Below are positions 56,685-64,000 of a stretch of DNA of 64,000 nt, piece by piece; the stretch's first letter is position 1; each line of letters starts with the position of its first letter. This stretch comes from Schistosoma haematobium. Lineage: Eukaryota > Platyhelminthes > Trematoda > Strigeidida > Schistosomatidae. Under the pieces are notes generated by a model that did no database searches, had not been told where the DNA came from, and saw nothing but the letters and a program-made list of their open reading frames with translations. The DNA lies in the NCBI RefSeq assembly GCF_000699445.3, contig NC_067196.1, positions 91,917,364 through 91,981,363 on the forward strand. The letters are read 5' to 3'. A program made the position numbers and the translations under genes.

Positions 56685-57105
56685 TTAATTCAAACTAGAC
56701 CACCATGAAAAACTTGAAGGTATTAGATGACTGTTTCGTCTTAATGTAAGACTTCTCAGCACTGCGTATCCATGATCAGACACGCGAGATTCGAACCTAG
56801 GACCTTCGATCTCATTGAAGATAATGGTGGGGGATGGCGCAATATCATGAGTTGGTTGAAGTTAGACATTAACACTTTTGGATGCCGGCTGATTGAATGT
56901 TCTAAAGATTAAGCGTTCATGCACGAAACCGAAGGTCTTGAGTCCGAATCCCGTGGGCAGGATCATGGATGCGCATCGCTAAGGAGTCCCATACTGGGAT
57001 GAAATGGATTTTCATGGTGATCTAGCCTTAATCGATTGATGAATTTAACTATAAAATTACTAGAACATCTCCACTAAACTTCTTTCTCATAATAATAGAA
57101 CTCAA
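56685..57105. mobile_element. HH-B inverted pair
   Basis: Minus module 56690-56815, plus body and head (AAGGTCTTGAGTCCGAATCC), ribozyme GCATCGCTAAGGAGTCCCATACTGGGATGAAATGG; core CTAAGGA and helix III are broken. Confidence 0.65.
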
Positions 57106-57215
57106 CGCTCTACACATTTTATAGTTAGGAAGAGACCATTAAGGAATTTAACAGCGTTAACATAAAACCATCAATATTAACCTTGATTACTCAGAAGAGA
57201 AAGAAAACTTGGCCA

Positions 57216-57499
57216 GATTATAATTTATAGACGAACCAATCAGGTATAAGATAACAGTTCTCAGATTTTGGCAGGAAATTGATTCATCCATTCGAATAAA
57301 TAAAGTTTTGACACTATAGCTGATGTCACTTCATGATGAAAATCTTAAATCTAATTCCTAACCTTAACCATCAACTGTAAATCATCATTCGAATTCCTCA
57401 CATTGGTTTATAACGCTCATTTGATCCTAGTTATTAGGTAGACTCTTTCAAGGTCAGTCTAGCGTCGCTTGATGGTCGTCTATAAAGTATAGTCTCACC
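57216..57499 (-). mobile_element. MITE-E, full length
   Basis: CAGATTATAATTTATAGACG start, GTCGTCTATAAAGTATAGTC end, 284 bp. Confidence 0.8.
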
Positions 57500-57716
57500 G
57501 AAAACGTTTTTTCCTACTAAATAAACATTTAGGTTTCATTATGTTGAAACTATTTCTTTGAAAATTATCGAAAACATTAAGGGTAATTAAAAGTCAACTA
57601 AATTTAAATAAGAAATTACTTAGTAAGTGATCTATGTGAATCACGTTTAACCTAAGAATGAGTTTTATCATGAACAGGTCGCTGTCTGTATATTATTAAG
57701 ATTTAATCAGGATTAG

Positions 57717-57995
57717 AAAATGAGACCACCTTTGAGCGGCGCTAAGGTGACCTTGAGAATGTACACCTACTGACTAGGGCTAAATGAAGGTTTTCAACCT
57801 GTGTGAAGGATAAGGATTGTGATTTATAGTTGATGGTTAAAGATAGTGATTAGATTCAGGGTTTTCATGAAGAACTGACATCAGCTAAAATACCAGGACG
57901 CTATTTAGCCAAATGGATGGATGAATTTCGCACCAAAATCTAAGACTTGTAATCGTAAATCTGATCAGTTCGTCCATAACTTATAGTCTCACTGA
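57717..57995 (+). mobile_element. MITE-E, opposite strand to the previous copy
   Basis: AATGAGACCACCTTTGAGCG (start of the TIR lost) to CGTCCATAACTTATAGTCTC. Confidence 0.75.
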
Positions 57996-57999
57996 TAAG

Positions 58000-58570
58000 A
58001 CACTAGTCCCAAACGTAATACCTTAGAGCTACGATGTTTAAAGTATGTTTATTACACCAAACTTTATAACTTCTGTCAGTACATGGTATAGAATCTTAAC
58101 TAGAAGGCCTTAACTTAAAGAACCAACCAAATAAGGAAATAAGACAATCGTTCACTAATCATATATGAATTGAATCACAATGTCTCAAATTGAATGAATC
58201 AAACAATCAGATTATTTGGTTTGACATAATTCGTTTATCAAGTACAGGTTTGTATCTACAACTGTGGTATAATATGTTATGGTCTAAGGGCTGTTTAATG
58301 AGTCCAACCTGTTAAATGTAATTTCATCAGTACTAAGTAATAAATAAACATGACACCGAACAATACTCATTGGCTATTCATTTTAAATAAGAAGCTTAGT
58401 ATAGGAAACCGAATAACCCGGATTCGAACCCTAATGAGAATACCAGTTCACACAAGATTGTAGATATTTCTTGATGATGAATCCCAACAAGCACGAAATC
58501 TAGACCTAAGATTTCTTACTGACTAACTCTACTGTATACTGTCTAACAGTTAGAGCTCTTTACTATTGTG
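58000..58570. other. Intron 6 end, nothing recognised
   Basis: AT-rich sequence; no element defined. Confidence 0.4.
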
Positions 58571-58606
58571 CATTACTTATCTTTTCTTATGAATATATCT
58601 ATACAG

Positions 58607-58816
58607 ACATTGAAGAATATTAATCCACCGGAAGTAAACAATGTTTTAGAACGTGAAAAACATTCTTTAGATACAAAATCCCTTAAAAATTCTCCTGAAA
58701 TCTCAAGTGATTCCCAATGTAATCTCAAAGTTGTTGCTCCACCACCAGTGGTAATCTATCGGAGAAGATTTCAGAAGCTTCCATCGGAAAGAATATCAAA
58801 GTTTACTGATCGACAA
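58607..58816 (+). CDS. Exon 7 of the unnamed protein
   Basis: Acceptor ATCTATACAG ends at 58606 and donor GTAAGT starts at 58817. It is 70 codons in phase 0. It includes a Pro-rich, basic motif, VVAPPPVVIYRRRFQKLPSE, that looks like a short linear motif region (possible SH3 or kinase contact, inferred only), and ends KFTDRQ. It is less biased in composition than exons 4-6. Translation past the donor continues briefly into intron sequence and an LTR-2 copy that starts 65 nt downstream. The next exon is not identified with confidence. Confidence 0.75.
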
Positions 58817-58881
58817 GTAAGTAATATTTTCTTCTTTCTTAACAAAAAAATATATCATTCTCAAATTACAGATTATGTCAT

Positions 58882-59392
58882 TGTTATAACTTGTGCCCTA
58901 TGTCCTGTTAATGTATAACGTAATGATATCGCCAATTAGAGAACAGTGATTTATCGATCGGACGAATTAAGCATAAGACACATGCGAACAGCCTAGAGTC
59001 TTTATCGATCCTGCTTCCCACCTAGCCCTGCCTGTTAAGTCCAGAACATCGATCTCAGCCTCTGCAATATGAATTATGTATTTCAAACATACTCGATTTA
59101 TATACCAACCAAACAGACTACATCATACCATAAAATAGGAAACAACATTTGTACAAGATTTAGCCAAATGTGGTCGTGAATGTGGGAGATAGTAATTGAT
59201 GGACCAGGTATAACTGAAGAATGGTAAATCGTATAATAATAGTTCATAGGTCTAAATAAAGCTCATAATAAGAGGGAAGTGAATGTGAACAGTTTAGTTA
59301 TTTAACAATTATACGACAAAAATATACGTATACTATTGGTCCACAAATGGATCACAAAAGTTACCATTCATTATTCTCATCAGGTTATAACA
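58882..59392 (-). mobile_element. Solo LTR-2, complete
   Basis: TGTTATAAC at the left and GTTATAACA at the right form a perfect 9-bp inverted terminus with TG...CA ends; 511 bp. Flanks GTCAT (58877-58881) and GTAAT (59393-59397) differ at one base, consistent with an old 5-bp duplication. TATA-type GTTTATATACC relative occurs on the minus strand. It starts 65 nt after the exon 7 donor. Confidence 0.8.
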
Positions 59393-59399
59393 GTAATGA

Positions 59400-60155
59400 A
59401 GTTAGTTGTGGTAATTTTTTGAAATGTTTCGATAAAGATCATACGACAAATGTGTGATTTCTTAATGGTTTATGGATAATGAACAAATACCATGATTGTG
59501 AATAAAAAGTTTCTTTTCAAAGAAGTGATGTAATCCAATTAAAGGTTCTTCAAACGAAACACTTAGGACAATTTATTACAGTTTTTAATTCTAGTAATGG
59601 TGTAGACTTATAGTCTACTACGTTATTAGTACCACTCTGATAATAGACTTAATCCTAAAATTGTATATTTGTCATGATGTAACTACCTAATCTATAAGAT
59701 CTTACGTGGATGTCACATCATTATCTACCCTGACTCATTCGTATTGTAACCAATCATCAATATATGATGAAGAACACATTTAGACTGGAGATAGGACAAT
59801 ATATTTAATATAGATAAAAGACTGTTACATAAGTAGGAATACGCCTGCAAGGTTGAGCCACACCATACGACCAATTCGAACTAATTCTATTCATTCTTCC
59901 CGCCTTTTTCATCGTTGGACTTTTTACGCGTCAAATGTTGAATATCTGCTTCTCCAATTATCTTGTGTTCAGCTTTGAGGATTGTGTGATTAAGGCCCGA
60001 TGCCACTACAGTGAGATAAATAAAGTTCTTAACTTATCATAAATAACATTAAGTAAACGGGTATACAAAATAGTAATAAATGCAGAATCAGATCTTCAAT
60101 TGCTTACTAAATAATTCATGCATGAATCAAGCATGGAATTAAGGAAACTCTGAAC
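59400..60155. other. AT-rich sequence after exon 7
   Basis: No exon or defined element seen. Confidence 0.4.
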
Positions 60156-60159
60156 CTAC

Positions 60160-60310
60160 CTCGATTATTTCCAACTGTCATCTTATCTCAATATGGTGCA
60201 TGCAATGTTGAGTCACGTAGATTAGTAGACATATTGCAACCTAATCGAAAAGATTCGATCCTCACTAAGGACGACCTAATATACATGACCTAGTGATTAA
60301 TCAATTGTAA
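60160..60310 (+). repeat. Repeat J block 1
   Basis: Matches 23850-24020 (TGCATGCAATGTTGAGTCAC; CTAAGGACGACCTAATATAC). Confidence 0.6.
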
Positions 60311-60441
60311 AAAATAATATCATTAATAAATACAGTAAAGAATTCTCAACAGAAAATACACACAGTTACAAAAACATTCTTATTTCATGAGTATTCAACT
60401 TGAGAATATTGAAATATAATGTGTAAAACATTTAAATCACT

Positions 60442-60774
60442 GTAACAGTTGTGATCAACCTACTGTGGGAGAGAACAAACCAGATCCCAGCGGAGGAAGA
60501 AATTAGGAAGAAGCACTGCAAGTGGATAGGACACACATTGAGGAAACACCCAACTGCGTCACGAGGCAAGCCCTCACATGGAATCCTCAAGGCCAAAAGA
60601 AGAGAAGTGGAAGACCAAAGAACACATTACGCCGGGAAATGGAAATAGACATGAGAAAAATGAACAAGAATTGGATGGAACTAGAAGAGAAGGCCCAGGA
60701 CAGAGTGTATTGGAGAATGCTGGTCTGTGGCCCATGCTCCATTAGGGGTAACAGGCGTAAGTAACAGTTGTGAT
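60442..60774 (+). pseudogene. RTE-like LINE fragment with 14-bp target duplication
   Basis: GTAACAGTTGTGAT at 60442-60455 and 60761-60774 flank a 5-prime-truncated copy starting CAACCTACTGTGGGAGAGAA. Frames read [20 protein letters not shown], then [20 protein letters not shown] and [20 protein letters not shown] to GNRRK; one frameshift separates them. Without the insert, flanking sequence rejoins as Foldback-C related sequence. Confidence 0.85.
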
Positions 60775-60845
60775 GATGTCATTCAGAAGAACGATGAAAG
60801 CTCAATGATCAAACTATCCAGCTCAAAGAACAAAACTTCATCAAA
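60771..60845. mobile_element. Foldback-C, right arm only
   Basis: GATGTCATTCAGAAGAACGA ... ATCAAACTATCCAGCTCAAA; the left arm was not found upstream. Confidence 0.65.
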
Positions 60846-60894
60846 TATAACAGATATCATTCATTCTCATTCATAATTATTTGTGATCAGTCTT

Positions 60895-61100
60895 ACTCTC
60901 ATGATATCCATTACCATTTAGCTTGATATATTTAGTGTAAAATCTCTACAGTAATTGCCTCTCGTATTTTTCAAAGAACAAAAGAGAAGGAAAATACACA
61001 AACCATTATGATGATACTTTTTGAGTTTCTCAATTCATTAGGTTGTAAACTTCTTGTGAAAGCGCGTAAGTACATATGATTGACAGAAATATCTAGTTAT
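60895..61100 (+). repeat. Repeat K, second copy
   Basis: TTTTTCAAAGAACAAAAGAG and following sequence match 18538-18800. Confidence 0.5.
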
Positions 61101-61397
61101 GAATGGTATTAAATTCGTGCTTGGAAAAAAAAATGGTAACCTAAGTGTTTGAGCTGGTCATTATGATCATGAAATGGTTTCATTTGACGAGCCTAAATAA
61201 AGGAAGTAATATTCGATATCTATTTTATAATTCCCCAGTACTTTACATTTATAACCATTTCTTGAAGATAACTGAAAACTTTGTTATCTTATAGACTTGG
61301 TCATTTTCAAAAAAAAGTCAGCTATCTCAGTAATAATTAACATTCAGTTATCTTTCCATTGTCAAAAAAACGTAAACATGAAACGAGTTTTTAAGTA

Positions 61398-61720
61398 AAG
61401 ATGGATAGTGGCTAACATGACTCAGTAGGCAAGTGAACAACGTGATGACGTTTGAAGCGAACTGAGTTCGAGGCTCAAGGTCAACATCAACTCTGAAATG
61501 CAGGTATATCCAGCTGACGAGTCCCAATTAGGACGAAACGCCCGTAAAACTGAATTCCACTGTTAGCCACTATCTATCTTTGCTTAAAAAGCTTGTGACT
61601 TAAAGCTTTATCTAGGCAGTCTGCACAATATGCACAAACGCCAGTAACAGACTGATCATTTGCAGTCCTGAACATCAATGGGAACATACAAATAAAACAA
61701 CATCAAGTGAATGAAACAAC
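61398..61720 (+). mobile_element. HH-A, full head-ribozyme-tail copy
   Basis: GATGGATAGTGGCTAACATG, head ACTCAGTAGGCAAGTGAACA, B box GAGTTCGAGGCTC, hammerhead at 61508-61555: ATCCAG, CTGACGA, GTCC/GGAC, GAA, ACGCCCGT, but A instead of the cleavable C. Complete tail to AACATCAAGTGAATG. Confidence 0.85.
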
Positions 61721-61867
61721 TTGGTAATAATATTTCTTTCTCTAACCCACCCCCCAGGCCCAACTTCACACAATAATGTTATTGTTTTTCCTGTTTATCG
61801 CATTACGGCTTACATGTTTTTGCTATAAATATATGGTAAAAACGCTAAACTCCAACCAAATATTACG

Positions 61868-61985
61868 TATTTACTTACTTATTTACTTCTGTTATCCCTT
61901 ATATCGAAGCATAGGCTGCCTACCTACATTCTGCATCCAAATCTGTCATTCACTCCAACCAAACATGACCAACTTTTTTCAATGA
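61868..61985 (-). mobile_element. RTE-like LINE tail fragment
   Basis: TTTACTTACTTATTTACTTC, then GAAGCATAGGCTGCCTACCT; about 110 nt. Confidence 0.55.
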
Positions 61986-62079
61986 AACATTTACTGCTCT
62001 ACACATGATAACAGATTTTTTTCTATTTTAAAATCTATTTGTTCTCAAATATTGAAGCAAAAATATTTATGAATATATT

Positions 62080-62310
62080 TGTGAATTGGTTGAAGTTAGA
62101 TATTAACACCGTTGGATGCCGGCCTGTTCAGTGATCTAGTGTTCAAGCGCTCGCACGCAAGACTGATAGATTCTGTTTTCGCATCTCGGTAGGCAGGATC
62201 GTGATTACGCACTACTGAGGAGTCACATACTAGGACGAAACTGATCTTCACGTTCTCCATGTTGGTCTAGCTTCAATTGACTCATGAATTCAATTACTGA
62301 ATGCACTTCT
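62080..62310 (+). mobile_element. HH-B head and ribozyme region
   Basis: GTGAATTGGTTGAAGTTAGA, A box GTGATCTAGTGTTCAAGCGC, then CACTACTGAGGAGTCACATACTAGGACGAAACTGATCTTC. CUGANGA and GAAAC survive, but helices I and III are lost. Confidence 0.75.
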
Positions 62311-62454
62311 CTTGTTATGCGGTAAAATGAATCATAAAATTAATGAATCCTATTAGTAAATCTTACATTAAAAAGAAACACAACCAATATGAAAGTTATA
62401 TTTTATTGTTTGTTTGTTTTCCTGCTTGCATATGTATATTGTATGATTATTCAC

Positions 62455-62580
62455 TTGATGTTACATTACTTATATCTTCCAATTGTTATTTAAGACTACA
62501 ATGGATCAGTCTCTCTTGTTCTCATTCTCTTACTGACTTATGTATATATATCCTGTGTGCACACACACACACACTGCCTT
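62455..62580 (-). mobile_element. HH-A tail fragment
   Basis: TATATCTTCCAATTGTTATT and GACTACAATGGATCAGTCTC are the inverted tail; ends in a CA repeat. Confidence 0.55.
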
Positions 62581-62589
62581 TGTAACTGT

Positions 62590-63145
62590 TTATATTCCAT
62601 AGATGATTAAGCTATAAAATTGTGTTTCATTTAAATTAACCAGAGAAATTGGTCTACATCAATATGAATTCTTATTTAAACCATATGGAATAAGGGATCA
62701 TTTGAATTTAACCTACATGATAGTTGAATAGATGTTTTGTTTTCTCTTTTTTTCCGATAACAACAACAATAACAATAAAAAAATGGAAACTTCATTACAT
62801 AATGTATCCAACATGGTAACAAATACAGAATACACCTTATAATAATGATAACTTTACGCCGCCAATTTTCAATTTGTTGTTGTTGTTTTCTTCCGGTTAT
62901 AGTTAGTGCAATAGTTGTTCGTTGGACTAGTCTTTGTTGTTTTAGACTTTCATAGGTCTTCTATAATTATATACAATAAAGATGAATTATGTACTTATAT
63001 AAGGGTACAGTAGAGGAGGTGGGGTTGAATGCGTGATTACTTTCTGTTCAAAACAGTTCTATATTTTAAACTTTATAGGACTATTAAAAGTTGAAAACTA
63101 CTGAGATAGTTATTTTATTGTTGTTTACAGTTTCCTTGTAGTATA
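62590..63145. other. AT-rich sequence, nothing recognised
   Basis: Contains a TTG-rich triplet stretch near 62875 and an AAC stretch near 62760. No gene seen. Confidence 0.4.
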
Positions 63146-63149
63146 AAAT

Positions 63150-63345
63150 TATAATTAGATGTTAGGCGTTCATGAGCGAGACTGAAAGCCCTGGGTTTAA
63201 ATCCCACGAGATGGATAGTGGATGAACACTGCTGAAGAAACGAACGTCTAGTGTTTTCGTGTTTCCAATGGTAGTCTGATATTGATCGATTTATGATGTC
63301 AATCAAAAACTTATTAATCTTCACAACCCTTTACTGAAAAGTAGA
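63150..63345 (+). mobile_element. HH-B fragment
   Basis: Half head CTGGGTTTAAATCCCACGAG, ribozyme with helix II deleted (CACTGCTGAAGAAACGAACGTC), right arm and end CTTCACAACCCTTTACTG. Confidence 0.7.
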
Positions 63346-63369
63346 ATAATATAAAAGGTAGTTTGACGT

Positions 63370-63925
63370 AAAGGCGAGGATTGGCAAAGCAAGGGCCGCA
63401 TTCCTACAATTGAACAACATACGGAACTCAAAACAATTGTCTTCAAACCAACATCAAAGTTACAATCTTCAATACGAACGTCAAGACAGCTCTACTGTAC
63501 AAAGCTGAAACTTGAACAACTACTACAACCATCATCGAGAAGGTACAAGTATTTATAAACAACTGTCTACTTAAGATACCCAATGTCTGTTAGCCCGATG
63601 CAAACACCAACAACCTACTGTGAGAGAGAACAAACCAGCCTCCAGCTGAAGAGGATATCAGGAAAAGACGATGGAAATGGATAGGACATACATTACGGAA
63701 ATCACCAAACTGCATCACGAGGCAATCATTAACTTGTAGTCGTGAAAGGAAGCAGAAAAGCGGAAGGCCAAAGAACACATTACGTTGGGAAATAGAAGCA
63801 GATATGAAAAGGATGAATAAGGACTGGAGAGATCTTGAAAGGATTGCCCATGATAGGTTTGGATGGAGAATGTTAATGAACGACCTATGCTCCTCGACGA
63901 AGAGTAACAAGCGTAAGTAAGTAAG
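63370..63925 (+). pseudogene. RTE-like LINE C terminus and tail
   Basis: Joins directly to HH-B. Reads KARIGKARAAFLQLNNIRNS, broken middle, then [73 protein letters not shown] and a GTAAGTAAGTAAG tail. Stops at DTQCL and LNNYYN show that it is dead. Confidence 0.85.
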
Positions 63926-63995
63926 TTAGACTTTTCATTCAACTTTTACATCCATCTAACATCATCACTGTTTTCTTTTGAAATTTTTTTCTTAG

Positions 63996-64000
63996 AGATC
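63996..64000 (+). other. Possible acceptor for a next exon at the window edge
   Basis: The last bases form a T-rich tract followed by CTTAG and then AGATC. This has the form of a splice acceptor and is in the right place and orientation for a further exon of the gene, but only five bases follow, so coding cannot be tested. Confidence 0.15.

Larger units (their letters stand above)
28184..58816 (+). other. Span of the only supported protein-coding gene (seven internal exons, partial)
   Basis: Seven exons on the plus strand join in a single open frame: 79, 87, 186, 537, 740, 631 and 210 nt. The junction phases agree at all six joins, including the only split codon (AG at the end of exon 5, G at the start of exon 6, giving Arg). 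That agreement is the best proof that this is one gene. The encoded part is about 823 residues: a coiled-coil-like start, then Asn/Ser/Thr/His-rich low-complexity sequence. Exon 1 begins with one leftover base and exon 7 ends on a donor, so both ends lie outside the window or in exons I did not detect. The introns (about 1.5 to 9.2 kb) consist largely of retroelements. The product is not recognised. A loose resemblance of exon 2 to the coiled coil of NCKAP5-type proteins is only a hypothesis. Confidence 0.8.

Noticed and set aside
20040..63340. CRISPR-like array, because short repeats recur across the window
   Set aside because: Copies are dispersed, diverged and in both orientations with irregular spacing; they are interspersed retroelements of a eukaryote.

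Overview
This is a window of eukaryotic, AT-rich, intron- and transposon-dense DNA, most likely from a schistosome or a close relative (blood-fluke trematode). The main evidence is many copies of an SM-alpha-like retroposon, a tRNA-like head followed by a hammerhead ribozyme with CTGACGA and GGACGAAAC cores. RTE-type LINE copies ending in (GTAA)n tails and introns packed with small repeats fit the same assignment. The species cannot be fixed from sequence alone, and nothing suggests bacterial DNA.

One protein-coding gene can be supported. It lies on the plus strand and is partial at both ends. Seven exons (28184-28262, 30641-30727, 39889-40074, 41557-42093, 43939-44678, 53894-54524, 58607-58816) have AG acceptors and GT donors, and every junction keeps one reading frame. 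They encode about 823 residues: a short coiled coil at the start, then a long low-complexity Asn/Ser/Thr/His-rich region with trinucleotide-repeat tracts. I cannot name the protein.

The rest is mobile-element debris. 1-5500: broken LINE reverse transcriptases of two types, plus hammerhead repeats. 5600-25000: a mosaic of two hammerhead families, foldback elements, small TIR elements and solo LTRs. 25600-31800: two nearly identical 567-bp LINE patches that bracket exons 1 and 2. 31800-64000: the gene's introns, filled with the same families, with a Penelope-like (GIY-YIG) fragment inside a long inverted repeat at about 39 kb and an RTE fragment flanked by a 14-bp duplication at 60.4 kb.

Repeat families named here. 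HH-A is SM-alpha-like. HH-B is a second tRNA-like plus hammerhead family with a CTGAGGA core and about 400-bp units. LTR-1 has TGTGGTG/CACCACA ends and LTR-2 has TGTTATAAC/GTTATAACA ends. MITE-E has TIRs resembling GAGACTATAATTTATAGACG. Foldback-C has long inverted arms. F, H, I, J and K are unclassified repeats.

The most interesting signal is HH-B. Its helices I and III differ from HH-A but remain complementary, it is joined to a Pol III-like tRNA head, it occurs as partial tandems, and one intact copy is flanked by a 13-bp direct repeat.
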